From Nitriliruptoria bacterium (GTDB taxonomy: Bacteria; Actinomycetota; Nitriliruptoria; Euzebyales; Egibacteraceae), in NCBI GenBank assembly GCA_003553565.1, contig PWER01000018.1, positions 1-64,000 on the forward strand: DNA of 64,000 nt, in the 5' to 3' direction. Below, one piece after another: positions 42,715 to 52,625 of this stretch. A model generated the notes under the pieces. It saw only the letters and a list, made by a program, of their open reading frames with translations, searched no databases and was not told the DNA's origin. Numbering within the stretch: position 1 is the stretch's first letter; each line of letters begins with the position of its first letter. Made by a program: the position numbers and the translations under genes.

Positions 42715-43997
42715 TGGAGGCCCCCGACCTTGTCTCGGCGCTGATCGTCGCCAACCTCGCGTTCGTGCTGTGGCTGCTCAGCACCGCGCTGCTCATCTGG
42801 GGCGAGCGCCGCGTGGTGGCCAAGATGCAGACGCGCGTGGGACCCAACCGGCTGGGACCGATGGGGATCGTCCAGACCCTCGCGGACGGCATCAAGCTGT
42901 TCTTCAAGGAGGACCTGACCCCCAAGATCGCCGACCGTGCGGTGTTCATCGCCGCCCCGGTGATCAGCGCCACCACCGCGCTGGTCATGTTCGCGGTGAT
43001 CCCCTTCGGCGGCACCGTCGAGCTGCTGGGGCGCGAGATCACGCTGCAGGTCTGGGATCCCGAGATCGGCCTGCTGTGGGTGTTCGCGATGAGCTCGCTG
43101 GGCGTGTACGGGATCGTGCTCGCCGGCTGGGCGTCTGGCTCGAAGTACCCGCTGCTCGGCGGCGTGCGCTCCAGCGCCCAGATGGTGTCCTACGAGCTGG
43201 GCATGGCCCTGGCGTTCGCCGCGGTCTTCGTGTGGAACGGCACGCTGCAGGTCTCGGAGATCGTCGAGGCGCAGTCGGGCACGCTGGCCGAGCTCGGCCC
43301 GATCAGCATCCCGGCCTGGAACGTGCTGCCGCAGGTGTTCGCCTTCGCGATCTTCTTCCTGACCGCGGTGGCCGAGACCCAGCGCCCGCCCTTCGACCTG
43401 CCCGAGGGCGAGGGCGAGATCGTCGGCGGCTTCCACACCGAGTACTCGGGTGCGAAGTTCGCGATGTTCTACCTCGGCGAGTTCATGAACATGTTCACGT
43501 TCTCGGCGGTGATGGTCACCCTGTTCTTCGGCGGCCCCGGCGGGCCGCTGTTCGGCCCCGACTGGCTCCAGACGATCCTGCCGACGCTGTACTTCATGAC
43601 CAAGACCGCCGGGTTCCTGTTCATCTTCATCTGGCTGCGGGGCACGCTGCCGCGCTTCCGCTACGACCGCCTCATGGACCTCGGCTGGAAGGTGCTGCTG
43701 CCCTTCGGGCTGGTGTGGGTCATGCTCACCGGCGTCATCGTGGTGGGCCAGGACGACCTGCAGGCGTTGGGCACCGGGCAGCTGCTCACCCTGTTCGGCA
43801 TCGTCGGCGTCATCGCGCTGGTGCTGCTGATCCTGCCGGCGCTGCGCCGCGAGCAGGCGGGAGGCGAGGACGATGCGCCCCTGCCGGCCTCCCAGCGCGT
43901 GCAGCGCGCGCAGGCCAAGGAGCTGGTCGGCGCCGGCCCGCCCGCTGACGGCCCGGAGGCCGAGGACCCAGACCACGACACCGACCGCGAGCGGTGA
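42714..43997 (+). CDS. nuoH: NADH-quinone oxidoreductase subunit H (first complex I)
   Basis: This 427-residue membrane subunit has eight to nine helices and links the quinone site to the proton-pumping arm. Motifs are [58 protein letters not shown] (the acidic loop that contacts quinone) and [21 protein letters not shown] hydrophilic tail of about 45 residues extends beyond the last helix. The stop overlaps the possible early start of nuoI1. Confidence 0.96.
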   Translation: MEAPDLVSALIVANLAFVLWLLSTALLIWGERRVVAKMQTRVGPNRLGPMGIVQTLADGIKLFFKEDLTPKIADRAVFIAAPVISATTALVMFAVIPFGGTVELLGREITLQVWDPEIGLLWVFAMSSLGVYGIVLAGWASGSKYPLLGGVRSSAQMVSYELGMALAFAAVFVWNGTLQVSEIVEAQSGTLAELGPISIPAWNVLPQVFAFAIFFLTAVAETQRPPFDLPEGEGEIVGGFHTEYSGAKFAMFYLGEFMNMFTFSAVMVTLFFGGPGGPLFGPDWLQTILPTLYFMTKTAGFLFIFIWLRGTLPRFRYDRLMDLGWKVLLPFGLVWVMLTGVIVVGQDDLQALGTGQLLTLFGIVGVIALVLLILPALRREQAGGEDDAPLPASQRVQRAQAKELVGAGPPADGPEAEDPDHDTDRER

Positions 43998-44008
43998 GAG
44001 GACCGACC

Positions 44009-44617
44009 GTGTTTAACGCGCTGCGCAAGGGCTTCGGCCTGACGTTCAAGTCGATGTTCCGTCCCTCGAGCACGACGGAGTACCCCGACACCCGCCGCGA
44101 CACCGCGCCGCGGTTCCACGGTCGCCACGTCCTCAACCGCTGGCCCGACGGGCTCGAGAAGTGCGTGGGCTGCGAGCTGTGCGCCTGGGCCTGCCCGGCC
44201 GACGCCATCTTCGTGCGCGGCGAGGACAACACCCCCCAGGCGCGCTTCTCGCCGGGGGAGCGCTACGGCGCCGATTACCAGATCAACTACTTGCGCTGTA
44301 TCTTCTGCGGCCTGTGCATCGAGGCGTGCCCGACCCGGGCGCTGACGATGACCAACGAGTACGAGCTGTCCGCGGACCGCCGCGAGGACTTCATCTTCAC
44401 CAAGGAGATGCTGCTCGCGCCGCTGCCCACGGGCGCCAAGCCGCCACCGCACACCGACGCCGAGGTCGAGGCCCGAGGGATGACCTACTACCAGGGGCAC
44501 GCCGCCCAGGACCCGCTGCGCCACTGGCAGCCGGATCCCGCCGCGCCCGAGGAGCACGGTGACCCCGTGACCACCGACCTGCTCGACAACCCGCGCGCCG
44601 GAGGTGGGCAGGAATGA
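44009..44617 (+). CDS. nuoI: NADH-quinone oxidoreductase subunit I (first complex I)
   Basis: This 202-residue subunit has two [4Fe-4S] clusters (N6a, N6b): C52, C55, C58, C62 ([12 protein letters not shown]) and C97, C100, C103, C107 ([12 protein letters not shown]). The GTG at 44009 is chosen because AGAGGA lies 6 bases upstream. The alternative GTG at 43994 would overlap nuoH1 by 4 bases and add five residues; this cannot be settled from sequence. The C-terminal tail is short, unlike that of NuoI2. Confidence 0.94.
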   Translation: MFNALRKGFGLTFKSMFRPSSTTEYPDTRRDTAPRFHGRHVLNRWPDGLEKCVGCELCAWACPADAIFVRGEDNTPQARFSPGERYGADYQINYLRCIFCGLCIEACPTRALTMTNEYELSADRREDFIFTKEMLLAPLPTGAKPPPHTDAEVEARGMTYYQGHAAQDPLRHWQPDPAAPEEHGDPVTTDLLDNPRAGGGQE

Positions 44618-45369
44618 CCCCGGTGCTCGCGCAGGCCACCGAGGGTGGCGCGGCCGAGCTCTGGACGTTCATCATCGTCGGAGCGGTCGCGCTGGGCTCC
44701 GCGTTCGGCCTGATCCTCATGCGCAACGCGGTGCACGCCGCGCTCATGCTGGTGCTGAACTTCCTGGCGATCGCGGTGCTCTACGCCGTGCTGCAGGCGC
44801 AGTTCCTCGCGGTGATCCAGCTCATCGTCTACGCCGGCGCGATCGTGGTGCTGTTCCTGTTCGTGCTGATGCTGCTCGGCGTCTCGCGCGAGGACTCGCT
44901 CACCGCGCGCGTGCCCGGCCAGAAGACCATGGCCAGCGTCCTCGGCGTGCTGCTGTTCGTGAGCCTGGCGGCCGCGACCGCCGGCCCCTTCCTCGGCGAC
45001 GCCAGCGTGTGCGGCTCCGAGGAGGCGCTGACCGGCACCGGCGACGGCGTGCCCTGCTTGGGGCTGGCCGCGGTCAACGCCGCCGAGGGCAACCTGCGCG
45101 GGCTGGGCTTCCTGCTGTTCACCGACTACGTCTGGGCGTTCGAGGTGACCGCCGTCCTGCTGGTCATCGCCGCGATCGGCGCGATCGTGCTGGGGCGCCG
45201 CCAGGAGGACCCGTCCGAGCTGGTCGAGCCTGGCTCCACCGTCCTGCCGGCGCGCCGCGGGTCGGGCAGCGCCGCCACCGAGCCGGGTGCTGGGCCCACC
45301 GACGCCGATGAGGGCGCCGCCACCGAGACGTCCGAGGCGACGCCCTCGGAGGGGGAGGAGCGCACGTGA
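44614..45369 (+). CDS. nuoJ: NADH-quinone oxidoreductase subunit J (first complex I)
   Basis: This 251-residue membrane subunit has five predicted helices. The third contains the conserved [22 protein letters not shown] with its pi-bulge glycine region. After the last helix a hydrophilic, acidic tail of about 60 residues extends into the cytoplasm. ATGA overlap with nuoI1 and a 4-base overlap with nuoK1 place it firmly in the operon. Confidence 0.95.
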   Translation: MTPVLAQATEGGAAELWTFIIVGAVALGSAFGLILMRNAVHAALMLVLNFLAIAVLYAVLQAQFLAVIQLIVYAGAIVVLFLFVLMLLGVSREDSLTARVPGQKTMASVLGVLLFVSLAAATAGPFLGDASVCGSEEALTGTGDGVPCLGLAAVNAAEGNLRGLGFLLFTDYVWAFEVTAVLLVIAAIGAIVLGRRQEDPSELVEPGSTVLPARRGSGSAATEPGAGPTDADEGAATETSEATPSEGEERT

Positions 45370-45671
45370 GCGTCCCAGCGGGCTACTACCTGATCCTCGC
45401 CGCCGCGCTGTTCTCCATCGGCGCGGTGGGCGTGCTCATCCGTCGCAGCGTGATCGTCATGTTCATGTGCGTGGAGCTGATGCTGAACAGCGTCAACCTC
45501 ACGCTCGTGACGTTCGCGCGCATCAATGCGAGCCTCGACGGCCAGGTGCTGGCGTTCTTCGTGATCGTCGTCGCCGCGGCCGAGGTCACCGTGGGGCTCG
45601 CGCTCATCGTGAACCTGTTCCGCCTGCGCGCCTCCACCGACGCCGACCAGGTCGGCGCCCTGCGGGCCTAG
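45366..45671 (+). CDS. nuoK: NADH-quinone oxidoreductase subunit K (first complex I)
   Basis: This 101-residue subunit with three helices is related to MrpC. The conserved glutamates are in [20 protein letters not shown] and in [17 protein letters not shown]; they belong to the polar proton path between NuoJ and NuoN. The start is a GTG overlapping nuoJ1. A 67-base gap to nuoL1 is the largest inside this part of the operon and contains a GAGGGA ribosome site but no evident terminator. Confidence 0.96.
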   Translation: MSVPAGYYLILAAALFSIGAVGVLIRRSVIVMFMCVELMLNSVNLTLVTFARINASLDGQVLAFFVIVVAAAEVTVGLALIVNLFRLRASTDADQVGALRA

Positions 45672-45738
45672 GGGCGCGCGCCACCCACGACGCTCCGATC
45701 GCGAGGGGGAGCTCAACCGTGATGCGAGGGATCCAACC

Positions 45739-47703
45739 GTGACCGGGCTGGCAGAGGGAGCCGCTGTCGTCGCCCCCGCCGGCTCGCCGGCCGCCTGGGC
45801 CTGGCTCATGGCGGTGGTGCCGCTGGTCTCGGCCGCGGTGCTGCTGCTGGTGGGCCGTCGCCTCGGTCGCGCCGCGCCGTGGGTGGCCATCCTCTCGGCC
45901 GGCTTCTCGCTGACCCTGGCGGTCTGGGCCGCCGTCTGGCTGGCCGGCCGCGAGGCCGCCGAGCGCACCGTGGTCCACACCGTGGCGACCTGGCTGCCCG
46001 CCGGCGAGCTCGAGGTCGACTGGGCGGTGCTCGTCGATCCGCTGGCGGTGGCGATGTCGCTGCTGGTGACCGGCGTGGGGCTGCTGATCCACGTCTACTC
46101 GCTGGGCTACATGGAGCACGACAGCGACATCCCGCGGTTCTTCGCCTACCTGAACCTGTTCCTCGGCTCGATGTTGGTGTTGGTGCTGGGCGAGAGCCTG
46201 CTGACGCTGTTCGTGGGCTGGGAGCTCGTCGGGCTGTGCAGCTACCTGCTCATCGGCTTCTGGTTCGACGAGCGACCCAACGCCTCGGCGGCCAAGAAGG
46301 CGTTCGTGATCAACCGCGTGGGCGACGTCGGCTTCATGATCGCCATGTTCCTGCTGTTCGGGGCGATCGGCAGCCTGTCGCTGGTCGAGGTGCTGCCCGC
46401 CGCCGAGGGGCTCGCCGGCGGGACGCTCGTCGCCGTCGGGCTGCTGCTGCTGCTGGGGGCCACCGGCAAGAGCGCGCAGATCCCGCTGTTCGTGTGGCTG
46501 CCCGACGCCATGGCCGGGCCCACACCCGTCAGCGCCCTCATCCACGCGGCCACCATGGTCACCGCGGGCGTCTACCTGATCGCGCGGATGTCGCCGCTGT
46601 ACGTCCAGATCCCCGAGATCGGGCTGGTGGTGGCCGCCGTGGGCGCTGCCACCGCGCTGGTCGCCGCGCTCATCGCGGTGGCCCAGAACGACATCAAGCG
46701 GGTGCTGGCCTACTCGACGGTGAGCCAGCTGGGCTACATGTTCATGGCGGTGGGCGTGGGCGCCTACAGCGCGGGGATCTTCCCCCTGCTCACCCACGGC
46801 TTCTTCAAGGCGCTGCTGTTCCTGGCGGCCGGGTCGGTGATGCACGCCATGGCCGACCGCGGCGACATCCGTGAGATGGGCGGGCTGCTGCGCGACCTGC
46901 CGATCACCGGTGGCACGGCCGCGATCGGGACGCTGGCCATCGCCGGGTTCCCGCTGACCGCCGGGTTCTTCTCCAAGGAGGAGATCCTGGCGGCGGTGGC
47001 CGACACCGCCGGCGGTGAGGTGATCCTGGCCATCGGCCTGGTCGTGGCGCTGCTGACCGCCTTCTACATGGCGCGCTGGTTCGCGCTGGTGTTCCTCGGC
47101 CCACGCCGCTTCGAGGAGCTCGACCACCCGCCGCACCCGCACGAGTCGCCGCTGTCGATGACGCTGCCGCTGGTGCTGCTGGCGGTGGCCAGCCTCGGTG
47201 GCGGGGTGCTCAACCTCGACCCGGAGACCGGTGTCCTGGCCGGGTGGCTCGCGCCCAGCGTGGTCGCGTTCGAGCAGACCGCGGCGATCATCGGCCACGG
47301 GCTGCTCGAGGCCATCGCGATCGTGCTGGCCCTGGTCGGCCTGGCCGCCGGGGTGCTGCTGTTCCGCGCCGGCCCGCGGGAGGTCTCGGCGTCCGCCGCC
47401 CCGGCGGTGCGCTTCGCCCAGGACGCCTTCCGGGTCGACGAGCTGTACCGGGCCGCGATCATCACGCCGGGCCACTGGCTCGCGGTCGGCCTGACCTGGT
47501 TCGACGAGCGCGGCATCGACGGGGCGGTCAACGGCGCCGGTCGCGCCACCTCGGGCCTGGCCACCGCCGGCGCGCGCTTGCAGACCGGCTTCGTCCGCAG
47601 CTACGCGCTCGCGGTGCTGATCGGCACCGTGCTCCTGATCGCAGGGCTCGTGGGGGTCTGGATGGCCGCAGGTGATGGCATCGTGCTGACCGGGGGGTGG
47701 TGA
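45739..47703 (+). CDS. nuoL: NADH-quinone oxidoreductase subunit L (first complex I)
   Basis: This 654-residue antiporter-like subunit is at the distal end of the membrane arm, with about 16 helices and the long lateral helix near the C-terminus. Key residues are the glutamate in FVGWELVGLCSYLLIGFW, the lysine in LLGATGKSAQIPLFVWLPDAMAGPT, the histidine of HAATMVTAGVYL and the lysine in LLTHGFFKALLFLAAGS. The start is a GTG. A GTG-containing overlap zone leads to nuoM1. Confidence 0.96.
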   Translation: MTGLAEGAAVVAPAGSPAAWAWLMAVVPLVSAAVLLLVGRRLGRAAPWVAILSAGFSLTLAVWAAVWLAGREAAERTVVHTVATWLPAGELEVDWAVLVDPLAVAMSLLVTGVGLLIHVYSLGYMEHDSDIPRFFAYLNLFLGSMLVLVLGESLLTLFVGWELVGLCSYLLIGFWFDERPNASAAKKAFVINRVGDVGFMIAMFLLFGAIGSLSLVEVLPAAEGLAGGTLVAVGLLLLLGATGKSAQIPLFVWLPDAMAGPTPVSALIHAATMVTAGVYLIARMSPLYVQIPEIGLVVAAVGAATALVAALIAVAQNDIKRVLAYSTVSQLGYMFMAVGVGAYSAGIFPLLTHGFFKALLFLAAGSVMHAMADRGDIREMGGLLRDLPITGGTAAIGTLAIAGFPLTAGFFSKEEILAAVADTAGGEVILAIGLVVALLTAFYMARWFALVFLGPRRFEELDHPPHPHESPLSMTLPLVLLAVASLGGGVLNLDPETGVLAGWLAPSVVAFEQTAAIIGHGLLEAIAIVLALVGLAAGVLLFRAGPREVSASAAPAVRFAQDAFRVDELYRAAIITPGHWLAVGLTWFDERGIDGAVNGAGRATSGLATAGARLQTGFVRSYALAVLIGTVLLIAGLVGVWMAAGDGIVLTGGW

Positions 47704-47705
47704 GG

Positions 47706-49316
47706 ATGGCAGACGTGCCGCTGCTCACCCTCCTGCTGGCGGTCCCCGCCGCCGTCGCGCTGCTGATCGCGGTCATGCCGCGGGAGGCGGTGCGGCCGAT
47801 CCGCTCGGTGGCCATGGCCGGCAGCCTGGTCACCCTCGGGGTGGCCGTGGCCGTCCTCGCTGCCTTCGAGGTGGGCCAGCCCGGCTTCCAGCTCGAGGAG
47901 GAGGTCGCCTGGATCCCCCAGTGGGGCATCAGCTACCGCCTCGGCGTGGACGGGATCAGCCTGCTGCTGGTGGCGCTCACCGCGTTCTTCATGCCGCTGG
48001 TGGTGCTGGCCGCCTGGCACCAGCACGAGCGCGCGAAGGGCTTCTTCGTGGCGCTGATGGCCATGGGCGCGGCCATGCTCGGCGTCTTCCTGGCCCTCGA
48101 CCTCATCCTGTTCTACGTGCTGTTCGAGGCCATGCTCGTGCCGATGTACGCCCTCATCGGCATCTGGGGCGGCAAGCAGCGCCGCTACGCGGCCATCAAG
48201 TTCTTCCTGTACACCCTGGTCGGCGGCCTGCTGATGCTGGTCGCGATCCTCTACCTGTACTGGTCGGCCGGGGCGCAGAGCTTCGACTACGACGTGCTGC
48301 GCGGGCTCGAGCTGACCGGCACCGAGCAGCTGTGGCTGTTCCTGGCGTTCTTCGCGGCCTTTGGCATCAAGGTGCCGATCTTCCCGTTCCACACCTGGCT
48401 GCCGGACGCTCACACCGAGGCGCCCACCGTCGGCTCGGTCATCCTGGCCGCGGTGCTGCTGAAGATCGGCGGGTACGGGTTCCTGCGCTTCTCGCTGCCC
48501 TACTTCCCCGAGGCCACCATCAGCCTGGCGCCGTGGATGCTCGGGCTGGGGGTCATCGGCGTGCTCTACGGGGCGCTGGTGGCGATGATGCAGCGCGACA
48601 TCAAGCGCCTGATCGCCTACAGCTCGGTCAGCCACCTCGGCTTCGTGGTGCTCGGCGCGTTCGCGCTGAACCAGACCGGGGCGGCGGGCAGCGTGGTGCA
48701 GATGGTCAACCACGGGCTGTCCACCGGCGCGCTGTTCCTGCTGGTGGGCTTCCTCTACGACCGCACCCACGAGCGCGCCATCGCCGAGTACTCGGGGATC
48801 ATGCGCGTCACCCCCGTGTTCGGGGGGCTGTTCCTGATCACGGCCATGAGCTCGCTGGCGCTGCCCGGTCTCAACGGCTTCACCGGCGAGTTCCCGATCC
48901 TGCTGGGCACCTTCGCGGCCGTGCCGCTGGCCGGGATCGCCGCCACGCTCGGGGTGATCCTCGCGGCGATCTACCTGCTGTGGGCCTACCAGCGCATGTT
49001 CCACGGGCCGGTCGAGGGCCGCGCGGTCGGCCTGACTGACCTCACGCCCCGCGAGATCGGCGTGGTCGCGCCGATCGTGGTGCTGATGGTCGCGATCGGG
49101 CTCTACCCCGGCCCCCTCTACGACCGGGTCAACCCCACCGTGGAGGTCCTGGTCGAGGAGGTGGTGGCTGTGGCCGAGGGCGCCGACGTGGCCACCGTCG
49201 ACCAGACCGGTGACCCTGCGGCCGGCTCCGACGCGCCGATCGAGCTGGACGCGCCTGCGGGCTCGGACCTTGACAGCGCCGACGACGACGACGAGGACGA
49301 GGAGGTGAGCCGGTGA
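47706..49316 (+). CDS. nuoM: NADH-quinone oxidoreductase subunit M (first complex I)
   Basis: This 536-residue antiporter-like proton-pumping subunit has about 14 helices. Conserved features are FYVLFEAMLVPMYALIGIWGG (catalytic glutamate), FGIKVPIFPFHTWLPDAHTEAPT (lysine) and IKRLIAYSSVSHLGFV. The last about 60 residues are hydrophilic and very acidic. The ATG at 47706 is used; a GTG at 47697 would overlap nuoL1 by 7 bases and add three residues. Confidence 0.96.
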   Translation: MADVPLLTLLLAVPAAVALLIAVMPREAVRPIRSVAMAGSLVTLGVAVAVLAAFEVGQPGFQLEEEVAWIPQWGISYRLGVDGISLLLVALTAFFMPLVVLAAWHQHERAKGFFVALMAMGAAMLGVFLALDLILFYVLFEAMLVPMYALIGIWGGKQRRYAAIKFFLYTLVGGLLMLVAILYLYWSAGAQSFDYDVLRGLELTGTEQLWLFLAFFAAFGIKVPIFPFHTWLPDAHTEAPTVGSVILAAVLLKIGGYGFLRFSLPYFPEATISLAPWMLGLGVIGVLYGALVAMMQRDIKRLIAYSSVSHLGFVVLGAFALNQTGAAGSVVQMVNHGLSTGALFLLVGFLYDRTHERAIAEYSGIMRVTPVFGGLFLITAMSSLALPGLNGFTGEFPILLGTFAAVPLAGIAATLGVILAAIYLLWAYQRMFHGPVEGRAVGLTDLTPREIGVVAPIVVLMVAIGLYPGPLYDRVNPTVEVLVEEVVAVAEGADVATVDQTGDPAAGSDAPIELDAPAGSDLDSADDDDEDEEVSR

Positions 49317-50968
49317 GCGCGCTGGCCCAACAGCTGCCCGCCGGCGTCGAGATCCCGGAGATCCCATGGGCGGCGATCAGCCCCGAGCTGACGCTGTTCG
49401 GGGCCGGCATCCTGGTGCTGCTGCTCGACACCGCCGGCGAGCGGCGCCGCAGCGCCTCCGCCATCGCGCTGGTGGCGCTGCTCGGGATCGCCGCGCTCGC
49501 CGCCATCCCCGGGGAGGCCGCCCCGGTCGTCGTCGCGCTGCTCATCGGCGCGGGCGTCGTCCAGCTCGCGCTGACGCTGTGGCTGCACACGCGCCCGCGG
49601 CTGCTCGGCGCGGTGCTGACGGTGCTGGCGTTCGCCGCCACCATCGGCATCGCCGCCTGGCAGTACCAGGCCGCGGCCAACGGCGGGCCGGTGGCCACCG
49701 AGAGCCTGCTCGCCGACATGGTCGCGGTCGACGGCGTCGCGCTGTTCACCCGCTTCGTGGTCGCCGGCGCCGGCATCATCACCGTGCTGCTCGGCTTCGC
49801 CTACCTCCAGGACCGCCGCATCCACCGCGGCGAGTACTACCCGCTGCTGCTGCTCACCGCGACCGGCATGACGCTGCTGGCCAGCGCCGCCGACCTGCTG
49901 ATGGTGTTCCTGGGCATCGAGATCCTCTCGCTGGCCCTCTACGTGATGAGCGGGATCGCGCGTCGCGACATGGCCAGCCAGGAGAGCGCCTTCAAGTACC
50001 TGCTGCTGGGCGCGTTCTCCTCGGCGTTCCTGCTGTACGGGATCGCGCTGGTCTACGGCGCGACCGGCACCACCCACATCGCCACCGCCGGCGCCGAGCT
50101 CGCCGATCCCGCCACCCCCGCGGGGCTGGTGTTCGCCGGCATCGCGCTCATGCTGGTGGGCTTCGCCTTCAAGGTGGCGCTGGTGCCGTTCCACATGTGG
50201 ACCCCGGACGTCTACCAGGGCGCGCCCACCCCCGTGACGGCCTTCATGGCCGCGGCGACCAAGGTCGCGGCGTTCGCGGCGTTCCTGCGCGTGTTCACCG
50301 GTGGCATGGAGCAGCTGGCCTGGATCTGGGTGCCGGCCGTGTCGGTGCTGGCCGCGGTCACGATGATCGTGGGCGCGGTGCTCGCGGTGGTGCAGGACGA
50401 CCTCAAGCGGATGCTCGGTTACTCGGCCGTGGCGCACGCCGGCTACGCCGCGATCGGCCTGGTGGCCGTCAGCGACATCGGCACGGGCGCGACGCTGTTC
50501 TACCTGCTCGCCTACGCCGTGATGAGCCTGGGGTCCTTCGGGATCCTGACGATCCTCGAGCGCCGCCAGCGCAAGGCCATCGCCATCGCCGACCTGCGCG
50601 GCCTCGGACAGCGAGCGCCGGCGCTGGCAGCGATGTTCGCGCTGTTCCTGCTGTCGCTGGCGGGGATCCCCGGCACGGTCGGCTTCATCGCCAAGTTCGG
50701 GATCGTGCGCGCGGCCGTGGACGCCGGGCTGGTGTGGCTCGCCGTGGTGCTGGTGGTCTCCAGCGTGATCGCTGCGTACTTCTACATCCGTGTCATCGTG
50801 GCGATGTTCATGGATGAGGAGCCCGCCCACCTCGCCGACCTCCCGGTGCCGCCAGCATCGGCTGCCTCGACCGGTGTGTCGGTGGCGGCCGTGGCCGTCA
50901 TCGCCCTGGGAGTGCTGCCCCCGGCCGTGATCGACCTGGCCGAGCGCGCGGCGACGTTCGCGGGCTAG
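49313..50968 (+). CDS. nuoN: NADH-quinone oxidoreductase subunit N (first complex I)
   Basis: This 551-residue antiporter-like subunit has about 14 helices. It shows MVFLGIEILSLALYVMSG (glutamate), FKVALVPFHMWTPDVYQGAP (lysine), MAAATKVAAFAAFLR and LKRMLGYSAVAHAGYA. GTGA overlap with nuoM1. It ends the 14-gene set; the polyprenyl diphosphate synthase gene follows after 34 bases and is probably on the same transcript. Confidence 0.96.
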   Translation: MSALAQQLPAGVEIPEIPWAAISPELTLFGAGILVLLLDTAGERRRSASAIALVALLGIAALAAIPGEAAPVVVALLIGAGVVQLALTLWLHTRPRLLGAVLTVLAFAATIGIAAWQYQAAANGGPVATESLLADMVAVDGVALFTRFVVAGAGIITVLLGFAYLQDRRIHRGEYYPLLLLTATGMTLLASAADLLMVFLGIEILSLALYVMSGIARRDMASQESAFKYLLLGAFSSAFLLYGIALVYGATGTTHIATAGAELADPATPAGLVFAGIALMLVGFAFKVALVPFHMWTPDVYQGAPTPVTAFMAAATKVAAFAAFLRVFTGGMEQLAWIWVPAVSVLAAVTMIVGAVLAVVQDDLKRMLGYSAVAHAGYAAIGLVAVSDIGTGATLFYLLAYAVMSLGSFGILTILERRQRKAIAIADLRGLGQRAPALAAMFALFLLSLAGIPGTVGFIAKFGIVRAAVDAGLVWLAVVLVVSSVIAAYFYIRVIVAMFMDEEPAHLADLPVPPASAASTGVSVAAVAVIALGVLPPAVIDLAERAATFAG

Positions 50969-51002
50969 GACCGCGCCCCAGCCCACGACCGAAGGCTCAC
51001 GG

Positions 51003-52040
51003 ATGGCCGTGTCGCACGGTGCTCTGGACGACCTGACCCGCCGCGGGGCCGAGCGCGGCCTCGACCTCGCCCCCGGGCTCGCCCTCGTCGAGCAGCGCCT
51101 CCGTGACGCGGTCCAGGCGGACCTGCCGCTGCTGGAGGAGACCGGCCGTCACCTGGTCGACGCCGGCGGCAAGCGCTTCCGCCCCATGCTGGTCCTGCTG
51201 TCGGGGCTGCTCGGCGGCGGGCGACCCACCGACGACGCGCTGGTCGACGCGGGCGTGGTCGTCGAGCTGGTGCACCTGGCGACGCTGTACCACGACGACG
51301 TCATCGACGGTGCCGAGCGCCGTCGCGGCGCCGTGGCCGCCCACGTGCGCTGGTCCAACACCACCGCGATCCTCACCGGGGACCACCTGCTGGCACGCGC
51401 CTCGGAGCTGTCGGCCGAGCTCGGCACCGAGCCCACCAAGGTCATGGCCCGCACCATCGCCGCCCTGTGCACCGGGCAGATCCGCGAGGTGCAGGGCTCG
51501 GCGCTGGCCCGCAGCCAGGGCATGCCCCCGATCGCGCCCGACCGCGAGCACTACCTGGCGGTCATCACCGACAAGACCGCGTCGCTGATCGCGGCCTCCA
51601 CCCGCCTCGGCGCCCTGCTGTCGGGGCTGCCCCGCGAGGTGGTCGAGGTGCTGGCCGCCTACGGCCACCACCTCGGGATGAGCTTCCAGATCGCCGACGA
51701 CGTGCTCGACCTCGACAGCGACCCCGAGGAGTCCGGCAAGGACCCGGGCACCGACCTGCTCGAGGGCGTGCGCACCCTGCCGGTCCTCTACGCCCTGGAG
51801 GCCGACGGCCCCGACTCGCAGCTCGCGCACCTGCTCACCGACCCCGGTGAGGCCGAGGTGGAGCAGGCCCTGGCGCTGCTGCGCGGGCATCCGGCGCTCG
51901 AGCTGGCCCGCGATGACGCGCGCCTGGCCGCCGCCAAGGCCCGTCGCATGCTGCGCGACCTCGACGACGCGCTGACGCCACAGACGGTGCGCGAGGGGCT
52001 GGCCGAGCTCGCCGACTACGCCGCGACCCGCGTGGGCTGA
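51003..52040 (+). CDS. Long-chain polyprenyl diphosphate synthase (menaquinone side chain)
   Basis: This 345-residue trans-prenyltransferase has the first aspartate-rich motif HDDVIDGAERRRG (DDVID at 98-102) and the second ADDVLDLDSD (DDVLD at 232-236), with GGKRFRPMLVLLSG upstream for diphosphate binding. The domain layout matches hepta-, octa- or nonaprenyl diphosphate synthases. The exact chain length cannot be read from the sequence. It supplies MenA with the tail and stands between the two complex I operons, immediately after nuoN1. Confidence 0.93.
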   Translation: MAVSHGALDDLTRRGAERGLDLAPGLALVEQRLRDAVQADLPLLEETGRHLVDAGGKRFRPMLVLLSGLLGGGRPTDDALVDAGVVVELVHLATLYHDDVIDGAERRRGAVAAHVRWSNTTAILTGDHLLARASELSAELGTEPTKVMARTIAALCTGQIREVQGSALARSQGMPPIAPDREHYLAVITDKTASLIAASTRLGALLSGLPREVVEVLAAYGHHLGMSFQIADDVLDLDSDPEESGKDPGTDLLEGVRTLPVLYALEADGPDSQLAHLLTDPGEAEVEQALALLRGHPALELARDDARLAAAKARRMLRDLDDALTPQTVREGLAELADYAATRVG

Positions 52041-52058
52041 CCCGGCCACGGCCACGGC

Positions 52059-52086
52059 GGGGGACGGGGGGACGGCGGGGGACGGG
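52059..52086 (+). other. G-tract run, possible G-quadruplex
   Basis: Four G-tracts of 5, 6, 5 and 3 bases (52059-52063, 52066-52071, 52077-52081, 52084-52086) are separated by 2, 5 and 2 bases. This satisfies the G3+N1-7 rule on the plus strand. It lies after the polyprenyl synthase stop and about 50 bases before the promoter of the second nuo operon. Confidence 0.5.
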
Positions 52087-52134
52087 TGGACGTCCCGAGG
52101 GGCCCACAAGTCCTGCGCGCCCGTGCCCGTCGCA

Positions 52135-52164
52135 TTGGGCATCCCAACGGCCCTTCCCTAGACT
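52135..52164 (+). promoter_or_regulatory. Sigma70-like promoter of the second complex I operon
   Basis: TTGGGC (52135-52140) and TAGACT (52159-52164) are separated by 18 bases. Transcription would start about 80 bases before nuoA2. No Rex-like operator was seen in this gap, so the second operon may be under different control from the first. Confidence 0.55.
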
Positions 52165-52250
52165 GATCCCGGGCAGCCGCGCCGATCGCCGCTGAGGCGG
52201 GCGCGAGGCAGTGCAGCAGGCCGGGATCGGCCGGCATGCCGAGGAGCAGC

Positions 52251-52625
52251 ATGACCGAGTACTACGAGTCCTACATCACCGTCTTCGCGCTGGTGGCTGC
52301 GGGCATCCTGGTGGCTGCCCTGGCGTTCGCGACAGCCCGCCTGGTGAGCCCGGATCGCAAGTACGGCGGGAAGCTCTCCAGCTACGAGTGCGGGATCGAC
52401 CCGGTCGGGCAGGGCTGGTCGCAGACCCACATCCGCTACTACCTCTTCGCCTTCCTGTTCGTCATCTTCGACGTGGAGACGCTGTTCATCTTCCCCTGGG
52501 CGGTGGTGCTCGGCGACGCCGGTGACCTCCAGCCCTTCATGCTCGGGGTGATGCTGGTGTTCCTGTTCTTCGTGACCCTCACGCTGCCCTATGAGTACAA
52601 GAAGGGTGTCCTGAAGTGGGCCTGA
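52251..52625 (+). CDS. nuoA2: Complex I subunit A, second copy
   Basis: This 124-residue protein has three helices. The conserved loop reads [18 protein letters not shown], and the second helix carries [12 protein letters not shown]. Loop and helix sequences differ clearly from the first copy (ESGI there, ECGIDP here), so this is an old paralogue rather than a recent duplication. The ATG at 52251 with GAGGAG upstream is preferred over one five codons earlier. It overlaps nuoB2 by 10 bases. Confidence 0.94.
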   Translation: MTEYYESYITVFALVAAGILVAALAFATARLVSPDRKYGGKLSSYECGIDPVGQGWSQTHIRYYLFAFLFVIFDVETLFIFPWAVVLGDAGDLQPFMLGVMLVFLFFVTLTLPYEYKKGVLKWA

